Assembly (NCBI RefSeq): GCF_002104515.1
Contig: NZ_NBOE01000004.1
Coordinates: 124,001-188,000, forward strand
Length of the DNA stretch: 64,000 bases
From: Colwellia polaris
GTDB taxonomy: Bacteria; Pseudomonadota; Gammaproteobacteria; Enterobacterales; Alteromonadaceae
Direction: 5' to 3'
Shown: piece by piece, positions 34,500-44,900 of the stretch
Layout of the letters: the number at the start of each line of letters is the position of its first letter
Numbering within the stretch: position 1 is the stretch's first letter
Made by a program: the position numbers and the translations under genes
The notes under the pieces: generated by a model
Database searches by the model: none
Seen by the model: the letters and a program-made list of their open reading frames with translations, nothing else
Told to the model about the DNA's origin: nothing

Positions 34500-35048
34500 A
34501 TGAACTTGTTAACTCATAAAGCTATAAGTACTGTACAAGGCAACTCTAGTAAACAGTTTAAATTAAGTGCATCTGATGAAATCAACTCATTAGTGAATAC
34601 TATTAATTTTGACAAACTGAAATGGAAACTCACAAAATCAACAGAAGCCACTTGGACACAAGCAATATGCGAGTTTGCAGAACTTGAGTATAAAAAATTT
34701 CTAACACTGAAAATGCTTTACCCTAAAGTATCATTCGTACCAAGTAAGCTTGTAGATAAGTTTTGGCATGAACATATTTTAGATACTAAGTCTTACGCTG
34801 AAGATTGCAAAAAGCTATTTGGCTCGTTTGTCCATCACTACCCGTATTTCGGCATTTATGGTGATGAAGACCAAAAAGCTTTGCAAGCAGCATTCGAAGA
34901 GACAATTAAATTATACGAATCTCATTTTGGCTCATACCCAACTGATGAGTTATTTGGCCAGAAAAGTACTGAAGCGGCACGTTGTGGTGATCATGCTTGT
35001 CATGTGCCTACTAGTTGTCGTTGTCGAGTGCCGGGGGCATGTAACTAA
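34500..35048 (+). CDS. GRDP-like protein with Cys-rich tail
   Basis: A 182-residue protein. Its middle matches the bacterial glycine-rich-domain-containing-protein-like (GRDP/DUF1399-type) family: VDKFWHEHILDTKSYAEDC near residue 85, then FGSFVHHYPYFGIYGDED. The last 25 residues are Cys-rich (CGDHACHVPTSCRCRVPGAC), with five Cys and a His. A strong AGGAGG precedes the ATG. It follows the 46-residue gene directly. A helical body with a short Cys/His tail could bind metal or be a modification substrate; this is inference. Confidence 0.6.
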   Translation: MNLLTHKAISTVQGNSSKQFKLSASDEINSLVNTINFDKLKWKLTKSTEATWTQAICEFAELEYKKFLTLKMLYPKVSFVPSKLVDKFWHEHILDTKSYAEDCKKLFGSFVHHYPYFGIYGDEDQKALQAAFEETIKLYESHFGSYPTDELFGQKSTEAARCGDHACHVPTSCRCRVPGACN

Positions 35049-35093
35049 TAGTAGATTAAACGAAAATGGCCGTGAACCTAGACTTGTTAGCGG

Positions 35094-35150
35094 CCGCATA
35101 AACTAGTAGAAGACGTTAGATACATAGTAGATAACGTCTTCTTTGTGCGG
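35094..35150. other. Nested stem-loop after the GRDP-like gene
   Basis: An inner perfect 10-bp stem (GAAGACGTTA at 35109-35118 with TAACGTCTTC at 35132-35141) is enclosed by an outer CCGCA/TGCGG pair (35094-35098 and 35146-35150). Only three T follow the inner stem and a TTATTC follows the outer one, so terminator function is uncertain. It may also be a protein-binding site. Confidence 0.5.
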
Positions 35151-35273
35151 TTATTCTTTCACTCTCTACTATAACAGCACAGGTTTTAGTGCATATTGTC
35201 AAACAAATCAATGAAGGGCTATACTCTATTAAGTTATATAACTTCATCATATAAAAATGTCAGAGCGTATTTA

Positions 35274-35471
35274 ATGATCAAGCTAGAACAAAAACAGATG
35301 ATAATTAAAAAAGTCAAAGAATGGGCTGGCGGAGAAGAGCAGGCATTGCACTGGTACAAAAACGAAATAATTCCAGCAATGCACCTAACCCCAGAGCAAG
35401 CGATTGAGCAAGGGCATTATGACACATTAATGGATTACCTAGAGTCAATTAGCTTGGGTGGTTACGCTTAA
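35274..35471 (+). CDS. MbcA/ParS-type antitoxin C-terminal domain protein
   Basis: A 65-residue protein whose sequence AGGEEQALHWYKNEIIPAMH, followed by LTPEQAIEQGHYDTLMDYLE, resembles the DUF2384 toxin-binding domain of the Xre/MbcA/ParS antitoxins. The frame extends upstream to a TTG at 35196 without a clear helix-turn-helix. No RES-domain toxin gene is adjacent, so it would be a solitary antitoxin or a regulatory remnant. Start uncertain. Confidence 0.5.
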   Translation: MIKLEQKQMIIKKVKEWAGGEEQALHWYKNEIIPAMHLTPEQAIEQGHYDTLMDYLESISLGGYA

Positions 35472-35534
35472 TTAGCTATAAGTGGTAAAGACCTCTTACT
35501 CAAAATTTTTAAATTACCCCATCAAACTAAGCAA

Positions 35535-36905
35535 TCAAAGAGCTTTCTCATTCACAAAGCGGTATGTTGTTTTTGCATTTTCGTAGCTAGGATGTGCTAA
35601 TTTTTTTAAATTGGTAAACGGTTTATATTTACCGGGGCAAATATCCTTCATCTTAAAATTATTCCTAAAACTACTAAAGAAAACATAGCTATTAACTTGG
35701 CAAAAAGGAAAGTATTCTCCCATTGTGTGTCCGATAAGGTAGTTTAAATCACCAACAAATTGTATATCTCTGTCTTCGAATTTATGTTGCTTTACCGTAT
35801 TAATTGGCTTAGTAACTAACTTTGCTGGCCAGTCAATAACCGATGAGTGACGTTTTCCCCCGATTTTAATAAGGGGAGATACATAGCCTTCCTTATTTAA
35901 AGGAAAGGGAAACGTAGAATAATAAAAGGGATCTGATTCTTTGTTATTTGTATTGTAATTTACTACATCCTTAGGGTAATAAAGGTGTAGCTTGGATTTT
36001 ACTTGAGAAAGCTGTTTCACAAAACAATCCCCAGTTTTTGGTAATTTATCGATGTAATGCTTGGCCTCTATTAGGTATTTTATTTTTTTTGAAATACTTT
36101 TAACTCTCATTACTTGAGTGTGTTTTTTAGCATTTGATAAGCTTTTGTTTAGCTTGCTTAGGTCGTCACTTATTTTCTCAATACATTCATTTACGGACAG
36201 TACATTAGCCTTATATTTTGGTGTTAAATAAGGCTTTGTTACCACGTCGATTAGCTCAACTTCTTTGGTGTAAGGCTCTAGTCCATTAACTGTTAAAGCC
36301 ATTAAAGGAGCTTTGTAAAAAGGAGAATGTACTTTTGAATTAAGGCATTGTAATTCATCGCTCATTTTCGCTAAGGATAATAAATCATTTTTTATATCAC
36401 CTTGATAACCCAGAATAAGATGTTGTGACGTTGTAGAAATGCCTTTGAGTAGCTTGTAAGCTTGTTTTTGCTGCACCTTTAGTGGGGAAGATAATTGTAA
36501 CCATTTATTCATTGCCGCCTGCTGTAAAAGGGCAGATTTATTGTTATCTACTTCGTTATTTATACACATGAGCTCTTTATACATTAGAAGCCCTTCTTCA
36601 GGCGAAAGGTACTCATTCCCTCGACTAAAAAGCTCTCTTAATATTTCTGGATTCTCTGCATTTCTTCTCGTCATTTCAAATACAACGTACGGGTCTATAC
36701 CTTTATCAATATCCACAAACTTATTATCTATGATTCGTGACTGTTTTTTCAGTAAAGGTTTAGCCGTTAAAGTATCGTCTAGAAAGCATGTTTTCTTCCT
36801 TAGATTTTCAATTAATTGCTTTTGTTGAGTCAATAAATCTAAATTTTGCATATAAGAGGGGAATTTTTGTAGTAAGTCTTGATTTATATTGAATGAATAA
36901 TTCAT
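35535..36905 (-). CDS. Hypothetical protein, 456 residues
   Basis: I do not recognise this soluble protein. The first half is helical with many Lys, Gln and Leu; the second half is richer in aromatic residues (DPFYYSTFPFPLNKEGYVSP, FFSSFRNNFKMKDICPG). The start ATG at 36905 has a poor ribosome site. It is divergent from the uracil-DNA-glycosylase-fold gene with 138 bp between starts. Its opposite strand and isolation suggest an independent cargo gene. It has no membrane segment. Confidence 0.5.
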   Translation of the reverse strand: MNYSFNINQDLLQKFPSYMQNLDLLTQQKQLIENLRKKTCFLDDTLTAKPLLKKQSRIIDNKFVDIDKGIDPYVVFEMTRRNAENPEILRELFSRGNEYLSPEEGLLMYKELMCINNEVDNNKSALLQQAAMNKWLQLSSPLKVQQKQAYKLLKGISTTSQHLILGYQGDIKNDLLSLAKMSDELQCLNSKVHSPFYKAPLMALTVNGLEPYTKEVELIDVVTKPYLTPKYKANVLSVNECIEKISDDLSKLNKSLSNAKKHTQVMRVKSISKKIKYLIEAKHYIDKLPKTGDCFVKQLSQVKSKLHLYYPKDVVNYNTNNKESDPFYYSTFPFPLNKEGYVSPLIKIGGKRHSSVIDWPAKLVTKPINTVKQHKFEDRDIQFVGDLNYLIGHTMGEYFPFCQVNSYVFFSSFRNNFKMKDICPGKYKPFTNLKKLAHPSYENAKTTYRFVNEKAL

Positions 36906-37043
36906 CTAAAACAATAGATTAAAATTAATTTTATTTAATTGACTTTTCTTAGATGGGTGCCAGTTTTATAGGTCGTAATCTATACCTACGCCGTGCACAG
37001 CGAATTAAACAATAACTTAAATTACTTTAGTAGGAAGAGAATA

Positions 37044-37841
37044 ATGAACATAAACGTTGTATTGAAAAACAAATCAAACCTAATCAAAACTGTGCGCAGC
37101 TACGATGAATTGTCTCCATTTAACCCTAATTACTTAATTACCCAAAATGGGCAATATGAGTCTTTTTACGCACCATTCGATTACATAAATAAAGGTGCGA
37201 AACTCGTTATAGTCGGTATTACACCGGGTAGCACTCAGGCCCATCAGGCTTTAATGACATTTAAGTGCCTTCTACAGGAAGGTGTCGATATCGATAAAGC
37301 GTTAAAGCAATCCAAATCTGTTGCCTCCTTTAGTGGTGCGTTGAGAAAAAACTTAGTTAATATGCTAAATCATGTTCGTATAAACGACTTGTTAAATGTC
37401 AATGATTGTAGTGAGTTGTTTAATCAGAATAATGAGCAAGTACATTTTACTTCTGTATTAAGATACCCAGTATTAAAAAATGGCGTACCACTAAGCTCTG
37501 GTCAGGGGATATTAAACATCAAAGAATTAAATGAGATGTTTGAAAATAATTTTGTGCAAGAAGTGAATATATTGCCCGATGCTATCTATTTGCCGTTAGG
37601 TAACGGTGTATCAGAACTACTGCACGTTTTAGTTGGTAGAGGATTAATTAAACCTGAGCAGGTTCTGGATGGTTTAACACATCCTTCTGGTGCCAATAAT
37701 GAAAGGATTAATTACTTTCTCGGACTAAAGTCAGCCAATGACTGTAGCGTAAAAACAAACCCTAAGCGTATTGATGAAGCGAAGCAACTTTTATTAGAAA
37801 ACATCAATGTGCTACTAGCGAATAAGGAAATAGCATCATGA
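37044..37841 (+). CDS. Uracil-DNA-glycosylase-fold protein
   Basis: A 265-residue protein whose motifs fit the uracil-DNA glycosylase superfamily: VIVGITPGSTQAHQAL near residue 55 in place of the GQDPY-like loop, and GLTHPSGANNERINYF near residue 215 in place of the HPSP-like motif. The residues usually needed for water activation are not clear, so glycosylase activity is uncertain. The ATG at 37044 has GGAAGAGA upstream. It overlaps the frameshifted downstream gene by four bases and lies just before the dpd operon. A link to base modification or repair is possible but unproven. Confidence 0.55.
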   Translation: MNINVVLKNKSNLIKTVRSYDELSPFNPNYLITQNGQYESFYAPFDYINKGAKLVIVGITPGSTQAHQALMTFKCLLQEGVDIDKALKQSKSVASFSGALRKNLVNMLNHVRINDLLNVNDCSELFNQNNEQVHFTSVLRYPVLKNGVPLSSGQGILNIKELNEMFENNFVQEVNILPDAIYLPLGNGVSELLHVLVGRGLIKPEQVLDGLTHPSGANNERINYFLGLKSANDCSVKTNPKRIDEAKQLLLENINVLLANKEIAS

Positions 37842-38103
37842 GTTATTCAATAGTGAGTGCAAAGGTCACTAGAAATGAATTTTTGCTCGGTGTTAGATTA
37901 TGCTGGTGCCCCCTACTGTGTCGATATTATTCTAACGTCAAAAAGGGACGTTTATCTTTAATACCAATGCGTTATTTACACATGAAAATGCTTGGCAGGT
38001 TTTAACTAAGCACTATCCTTTTAGAGTTGTACTTGAAGTTAACTGTAATTTATTGAGAGGTTCGAGTTATATAAACATTTGTTGTGTCTATATAACTCAA
38101 TAA
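37838..38103 (+). pseudogene. Frameshifted gene remnant after the UDG-fold gene
   Basis: An ATG overlapping the previous stop (ATGA) opens a frame that soon turns into unlikely sequence. Protein-like text continues by shifting frame twice: MSYSIVSAKVTRNEF, then SVLDYAGAPYCVDIILTSKR in a second frame, then LFTHENAWQVLTKHYPFRVV in a third, up to TAA at 38101. Two single-base changes, one of them near the AAAAAGGG run at 37940, would join the pieces into about 85 residues. It is either a decayed gene or an assembly error. Parent family unknown. Confidence 0.5.
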
Positions 38104-38530
38104 AGTCTTAAATTAATTAAGATCTTTTTTTAAAAAACTGTATCACCTGTGTATTCAGTAGCCTGAAATATTCAACCAAATATTGTCATTTTCAGTAATT
38201 ATAAGAAAAAGTTTTTGTTCAATATTTCAGAAAAAGTACATATTTAAACAAAAAATCGTGATCTTTTTATTTGATAGTGACTATCGAATAAATGTAAGTT
38301 TTTAACCGGGAGCATCTTGTTCAAGAGATAAATATAATATAGTCTTATTGTACAAATAAGATGTAATAGATTGTTTTGGAATACATTTTAATTCAAGGAT
38401 GGCAATTGATACAATCATTAACAGTGTTTTTGTTAATTTCTTATTAAAATACTCTCCCCACTATTATATTTATTAGACTTTTCTTTTATTTGAGTTCAGT
38501 AGTTGAATAGACTGCTAGTAGGTTTTTTGA
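38104..38530. other. Promoter region of the dpdF operon
   Basis: No gene is supported. A perfect inverted repeat GAGTTATATA/TATATAACTC ends just left of this stretch (38064-38098). The region is A/T-rich and should contain the dpdF promoter, but no single -35/-10 pair stands out. No CTGT-N8-ACAG site was seen in it. Confidence 0.45.
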
Positions 38531-41122
38531 ATGGATACGGATTTCAATAAGTTAAAAAAATACTTCGAAGGGATTGCTACAGGGATAAAAATCTCACCTC
38601 CTGCTTTTGACATTTCCCCTTATGCACGTTTAATCAAAGCAATCGAATATGATCCTGATCTAGAAGTACTGACGGTACAAGATCTATTAATTTTGATTAG
38701 GCATGCACTGCTATATTCTTTAGAAAAGGGGATAGACAATCCTAGTTTGACTATTCCTAATATAAAGGGGTGGCCAACCTATAGAGAACTTAAGCAGCAT
38801 AGTTTAGTTATTGTTCGTAGTTATTCATTTGGACTTTTAATAAAAGCTGATAAATGGTTACCTACTTGGTTGAATGATAAAGACATATTTAAAAGGGCAT
38901 TCAAAGAAGATAACTTTAGAGAGTTTAGTGATATTCCAATTGACCCTGTGCTTCAAAAAATAACAGGCTTTTCAACTTTTAGCTCTGAGGGACAAAAAAC
39001 AGTTATTCGCAGAGTTATGAATATGAATTCAGGAGACACTTATTTAATTAACTTACCAACGGGTTCAGGAAAAAGTTTAGCTTTTTTTACTCCTGCTTTG
39101 CTGAATCCGATAGGTAGTCTTGTGGTTGTAGTAATTCCCACCATAGCTCTAGCGCTAGACCAAGAAAGGCAATTTCGGAGAAGTCTTCATAGATTAGAAC
39201 CGCACAATAACTGGAATAGTAAACATTTTGCATGGCATTCAGGATTAATTGATGTAGATAAAGCAGCAATAAGGCAGTCAATAAATGCAGGAACGCAAAA
39301 AATATTATTTTGTTCACCGGAAAGTATTGTTGGAGCATTGCGTGGACAGCTTTTCGAATTAGCAAAAGATGGGCTTTTAAGCCACTTTGTCGTTGACGAA
39401 GTTCATTTACTATCCGGGTGGGGGGATGAGTTTAGGCCTGCATTCCAATCATTAACTTCTGTATGGAAGGGCTTGTTGTCTAACTCTCCAAAAAACTCAC
39501 TGCCTAAAACATTATTATTGTCAGCAACAATAACATCAAATACATGCGATACAATTCAAAGCCTTTTTTCTCATCCTTCTAGCAAATTTGCCATGCTCTC
39601 TTCTGTATTTTTAAGGAAAGAGCCTGATTATTGGTTCCATAAATGTGAAAGTGAAAAACTTAGACTTGAGAGGGTTGTTGAATGTTTAATGCACTCGCCT
39701 AGGCCCGCCATAGTTTATGTAACAAAAGTTGCCGATGCAGAAATCTTATTAGATATCATCAAAAAATCAGGAATATCTCGTGCACAAAAGTTCACTGGTG
39801 CAACAAAAACGGACGAACGTGAATATATCATAAGTAAATGGAACAAAGATGAATTAGATGTAATTGTTGCTACTTCCGCATTTGGAGTGGGTATGGATAA
39901 GGAGAATGTTAGGACTATTATTCATGCTTGTATTCCAGAATCGATAGACCGATTTTATCAAGAAGTTGGTAGAGGTGGTCGTGATGGAAAAGGCTGTACA
40001 TCTCTTGTTTTATTCTGTGAAGACGATTGGAGAGTTGCACAATCTTTAAATAGAACGACTTTAATCTCTATCGAAAAAGGCCATAAAAGGTGGAGTAAAA
40101 TGTGGCACTCATCTCAACCGATTAAAAATATTGCCAACTACAAAAGTAATTTTTATAACGTCGATCTCAGAGTGGTCCCTTCTCATTTAGAAGGAGGGAG
40201 TGATTTATGTGAAGCGTGGAATATGAGGACCCTTTTATTAATGGCAAGGTCAGGTTTAATAAATCTACAGGCACCGAGTCCTCCAGATAAAGCGGATGAA
40301 AATGATATAGATAGCTTAGATATAGAAAATGTTAAAGCATATTATAGCCGCGTAGTTGTTGAAGTTTTGGAAGGTCATTTAGATAAAAATATTTGGCACG
40401 ATAAGCTTGATAGTTACTCCAATAGATCTTTAGAAACTCAAAAGGGTGAATTAAAGCGCCTTCGAAATATCCTAGAGTCTACATCAGAGGTTGGTAAAGA
40501 ATTAGCTTTTACCTATGGATTTAAAGCTCAAAACGGGTTATCTGGCTTTACAGTAGATAGTACTTGTGGTGGATGTCCTATATGCAGATTAAAAGAAAAT
40601 GAGAATAAATTTATTCATTCAAAAGCGCCAAGAACTATAGCTTCTAACTCTATCGTTTTACCCAATTTAGAAAATAACCTTCGTAGCTCAATGGGTATAT
40701 CACATTTTCATAATATTTGGGCTGTCCCGTTTGAAATTAAGGATAAACCTGATGAGTTGTTAGTGTTGCTAATATTAGCTTTAAAGCGCCGAAAGTTAAT
40801 TAACAGAGTTGTTGTTCCAGACCATTGGATTTCCTTTCTTCAAAGCGAGGAAAAATTTGAATTTAGGTACTGCGGTTACCTATCGATAACTAGATTTACA
40901 GATTGGGAAAAAGAACATTGGGATTACCCTAGTGGAGAGGCAATACTTCTGATTCCATCAGATGAAGCTGATTTGCAGAAAGATGTACTTTCAAAGTTTC
41001 CCAAATTACTTTGGATGCTTTTATCCTCAAAAACAAAGCATTTAACTCACCCTGAGAGATTGTTTTTTGATGATTTCGAATTTCAGATAAGCATGAATGC
41101 ATTACAAGCGAGATTAAATTAA
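38531..41122 (+). CDS. dpdF: DpdF-like RecQ-type helicase
   Basis: An 863-residue superfamily-2 helicase. Walker A is LPTGSGKS (175-182), motif II is DEVH (289-292), motif III is LSATI, and the C-terminal RecA domain has ATSAFGVGMDKENVRTIIH and QEVGRGGRDGKG, typical of RecQ. A CGGCPICR Cys cluster sits near residue 680. This is consistent with DpdF, a restriction-side component of the 7-deazaguanine DNA modification system. It is first in the operon dpdF-G-H-I-J-K-D and overlaps dpdG by one base. Its role is presumed to be DNA unwinding at unmodified sites. Confidence 0.85.
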   Translation: MDTDFNKLKKYFEGIATGIKISPPAFDISPYARLIKAIEYDPDLEVLTVQDLLILIRHALLYSLEKGIDNPSLTIPNIKGWPTYRELKQHSLVIVRSYSFGLLIKADKWLPTWLNDKDIFKRAFKEDNFREFSDIPIDPVLQKITGFSTFSSEGQKTVIRRVMNMNSGDTYLINLPTGSGKSLAFFTPALLNPIGSLVVVVIPTIALALDQERQFRRSLHRLEPHNNWNSKHFAWHSGLIDVDKAAIRQSINAGTQKILFCSPESIVGALRGQLFELAKDGLLSHFVVDEVHLLSGWGDEFRPAFQSLTSVWKGLLSNSPKNSLPKTLLLSATITSNTCDTIQSLFSHPSSKFAMLSSVFLRKEPDYWFHKCESEKLRLERVVECLMHSPRPAIVYVTKVADAEILLDIIKKSGISRAQKFTGATKTDEREYIISKWNKDELDVIVATSAFGVGMDKENVRTIIHACIPESIDRFYQEVGRGGRDGKGCTSLVLFCEDDWRVAQSLNRTTLISIEKGHKRWSKMWHSSQPIKNIANYKSNFYNVDLRVVPSHLEGGSDLCEAWNMRTLLLMARSGLINLQAPSPPDKADENDIDSLDIENVKAYYSRVVVEVLEGHLDKNIWHDKLDSYSNRSLETQKGELKRLRNILESTSEVGKELAFTYGFKAQNGLSGFTVDSTCGGCPICRLKENENKFIHSKAPRTIASNSIVLPNLENNLRSSMGISHFHNIWAVPFEIKDKPDELLVLLILALKRRKLINRVVVPDHWISFLQSEEKFEFRYCGYLSITRFTDWEKEHWDYPSGEAILLIPSDEADLQKDVLSKFPKLLWMLLSSKTKHLTHPERLFFDDFEFQISMNALQARLN

Positions 41123-41988
41123 TGTCTATTTTAAATATAACAGCTGATGGGATACCTAATATTTATGAGATGGTTTTTCTGTATTTAGCTAAGCATGGCC
41201 CTATTTCAGAAGAAAAGCTAATGTCAAAATGCGCTCCTTCTACAATTTGTGATTCTAAGATGTTTAATAATGTTTTGAATCGCTGGTCGCAATTCGGAGT
41301 ATTTATAAAAGATGAACAGGAATTGTGGAGTGTTGTTGAATCTGAAACATTATGTCCTAAAAAAAGGGCATTAAATGCAATATTTGATAATTCGAAGTGC
41401 CTTGATGTTTGGTCTTCTGAATATGCATGTGACTTTATTCGGGCATTGATTTGGATACTAGCGCAAGATGTCACTAAACTAAAATTCGATCTGGAAAGTA
41501 TGCAGAATTTAGAAAGTGAACAATTTTCAATGGTAAAAGAAGGTAGTCCAATATACATGCTCCGAAATGATACACGCCTGAACGGATTTAAATTTTGGGC
41601 ATCATTTTTAAATATATTGATTAAGTCAGGTGGAGATCAAGTTGATCCTACAGATTTAATTAGAATGTACTTGAAAGAGATTTTTAGTGGCTCTAAAGAA
41701 TTAAGTGTTGACGCATTTTATGAGCGCTTGATAAACATTTTACCAATTTTTCCAAATGCCTACCTTTATGAACAAGTAACGTCGAAATTAAATGATGGAC
41801 GTTGGCCTGCACCAAGAAAATCTCAAAATGAATTGCCTACATCATTATCTAGAGCAATATTGAGGTTGGAAATTGAAGGAGATATTGTAACAAATGACTT
41901 TAAAGGCGATGGCAATAAAATGAAATTAATGTACGCGAGTGACTTAGCTGGAAAAACTATTTCTCATATCAAGTTAGGGGCTAAATGA
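41122..41988 (+). CDS. dpdG: DpdG-like protein
   Basis: A 288-residue soluble protein assigned as DpdG from its place after dpdF and before the large ATPase. The N-terminal 60 residues look like a winged helix (EMVFLYLAKHGPISEEKLMS). No catalytic motif is visible. Its start overlaps the dpdF stop by one base and its end overlaps dpdH by four, so all three should be made in fixed proportion. Function unknown beyond membership in the restriction side of the Dpd system. The call rests on order, not a motif. Confidence 0.7.
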   Translation: MSILNITADGIPNIYEMVFLYLAKHGPISEEKLMSKCAPSTICDSKMFNNVLNRWSQFGVFIKDEQELWSVVESETLCPKKRALNAIFDNSKCLDVWSSEYACDFIRALIWILAQDVTKLKFDLESMQNLESEQFSMVKEGSPIYMLRNDTRLNGFKFWASFLNILIKSGGDQVDPTDLIRMYLKEIFSGSKELSVDAFYERLINILPIFPNAYLYEQVTSKLNDGRWPAPRKSQNELPTSLSRAILRLEIEGDIVTNDFKGDGNKMKLMYASDLAGKTISHIKLGAK

Positions 41989-44900
41989 TGCTTACTAATT
42001 TATTACCTTATTGGCCTGACTCCTCTCAAGTTAATGAGTGTATTCGAGGAATGGCGGAGAGTGATAACGACATTGTTTTATTGGCAGCGCATAAACAAAT
42101 GTCAATATTAAGAAGCTCGCTTGGTAGAGATACAACAAAACCAAAAAAGTTGAAAGAAACAGATCTTTTAAAGGCATTTCTAGCTGAAACTCAAGATGGA
42201 TTTTTACTTTTACCTATTACAGGTGAGTCTGGGCTAGGAAAGTCTCATATGATTCGCTGGTTAGAATCACATCTTCGATTTCTCCCTGCATGTGATGAAA
42301 AATATCATATTGTTAGAATTCCGAAAGGCGTGAGTATGCGTGAAGTGCTGAGTAGGATCTTAAAGGATATAGATGGGGTAGAATTTGTAAAATTAAGATC
42401 TGAAATTGATAATTTAATGGAAGAGCAAGATGAAGATACTGTTAAACAAATGCTTCGTGCGCATATTTTAACGCAGCTTATTCATTTTAATAAAAATCTA
42501 AAAGATAAAAGAAGCAGGTTGCACCACCTTTCAAATAAAGAACAACTTCAGCTTCAACTCTCATCAGCAGATCTTTTGCAAGCATATTTATCTGATAATG
42601 AACTCTCGGACATTTTTATGAATGATTCTGGATGTATCTCACAGCTAGCAATAAGTCATATGAGAGGGTCAAAATTAGATGAAATAAAAACGCAATTCTC
42701 AATCGAGGATTTGAAAATTGATGACATCGAACGTATTAAGTCATCTTCAAAGAGGACACAATTAGCCTTTGATGAGTTTAATAATAATAATAGATGGGCC
42801 GAAGCGGTAGAGTTGCTAAATTTAGTTATTGATAAGGCACTTAATCCATTAACTAATGTTGGTAATAAGTCAGCAGTAGATTTATTTATAGATATCAGAA
42901 AAGCACTTCTTAACTCAGGAAAGGAGTTAGTTTTACTTATTGAAGATTTCGCTGCGATGGCGGGCATTCAAGAGGTTATATTAGATGTAGCTATTAGGGA
43001 ATCTGACCGTGGAGGTGAGGAAGCTGAGTTGTGTGTAATGCGGACAGCAGTTGCCATGACAAGTAATTATTTAACTAACAGGGATACAATAAATACGCGA
43101 GCACAATATGAGTATATTGTTGATTTTGCTTCAATTAATAAAGACTCTTCAGCATCAGATGCTTTTACAGAATTAAAAGATCAAGTGGTCGACTTTTGTG
43201 GCAGGTACATGAATGCCGCAAGGTATGGAATGGAGCAATTATCATGCAGAAAAGATGAAATTGTTAAAGGTCAATTAGTACCTTTTAATGCACCATCCTT
43301 ATCAACTGAATGTGAAGATATTTTAAATACCTTCGGTAAGACAAGAGATGGATATCACTTATTTCCTTTGAATGAAGCTTCAATTGAAGAGCTTATTAAA
43401 TATTACTTATTCGATGGTAAGTCATACAAATTTAATCCAAGAACTGTGATAAATAAAATATTGAGAGATATTCTTAAAGAGCAAAGAGATAGCTTTTTTG
43501 AAGGTACATTTCCTACATCAGCATTACCAGAGTCACGCTTTCCAGTAGAGATGGATAAAGAAATCTACAATATTTCTAAAGATGATCATAAAAGACTAAG
43601 TTTATTACTTTGGTTTTGGGGGGGAGCACCTCATGACCTATCTGATGTAAATATTTGTAAAGGAGTTTTTGACCATTTAAAGTTACCTTTTGTAGGAGCG
43701 GGATATTCTCCCGAGAAACACCAAGATTCTGTAAGCTATCCTCCTACCCATCCAGAGGAACCTAATCCAACATCCGAGCCTAATCCAGTGCCTGTGGATA
43801 AAAACGTAGAGGCATACTTATTATGGAAAAAAAAGTTAGATGAATGGTTAAAGCCCCGCGGTATTCTAGTTACAGCCCAAGATGCTAATACTATTCGTAA
43901 GTGGATATTAGATAGCTTAAAGGAGCAAATAGACTTTTCTCGTACCTCAACAGTATCACTCAGAGCACTAAAAAGTCAGTCAACTAATTTTATTATACTG
44001 CCAAATGCCAGAGGAAATACTGAAAAAGAATCAGAAAAAATCATCAATATTTTATCAATTGATGAGTTAAATGATGAAAACCCTGAAAAAAGACATAAAT
44101 TTTATGATTTTATAATTGCAAAGGTGAGGTTTGAGTTATTAGGTGCTAAGTCATGGAGCTATGATAAAGGCCATATTGACTACCTTAATTTCACCTCGTT
44201 TGTATTTCAGTTAAAAATACCTTTTATAAATAGCTACCAAGCTTGGTTAAGCGATCAAATTGAAAATGTAGTTAAAGTGTTATTTAAAAATTCTCTGATA
44301 TTAGGTCAAGTAAAGAATAAAAATACTGGTGCATTAATAGATGGGATGATGAATAGTAATAAAATAATAGTATTGGAAGAGCCAAATGAAACACAAAATT
44401 GGCAAACCATTAAGCACTCTAGCCTAAGAAACAGAAGCGAATTACAAAAAGTAGTCATGAAAATATTTGGTCGATATCAAGGCGAATCAGGTGATATTTG
44501 TTATGGCTTGGATACAGATTCGATTATTACTTATCTTGACAGCGATTTTAAAAAAACATTGGAAATGTCAGATATAACTATTTTTGACCATTTAACTCAA
44601 AATACACAGACTTTATATTTAAAAAAATATCAGATAGAAATAAGAGTTAAGCGGGAATTTAATATGGCTCTTAAGCAGAAAGTCACACAATTGAAAGGCA
44701 TTCTAAATGAGTACGAAAAATTAGTTGGTACTCATACTAAACAAGAATTAATTGAGTTAATAAATGGGGTTATAAATAGATTTATCGAAAGTGGTTTGAA
44801 GGTGCAAGGACGTTCAAATGAACAAATTTCTAAAGAGGTGACAACCCTAAATAAACTTTCTATTGGAGAATGTTTAACAAATTTCCAGCCCTTAACAGCA

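Noticed and set aside
35085-35110. Vector-like NotI (GCGGCCGC) and SpeI (ACTAGT) sites close together
   Set aside because: They sit within a natural stem-loop in native A/T-rich sequence, with no vector sequence around them, so chance is the simplest reading.
42656-42967. Antisense frame inside dpdH
   Set aside because: Typical shadow of an A/T-rich gene; no independent support.
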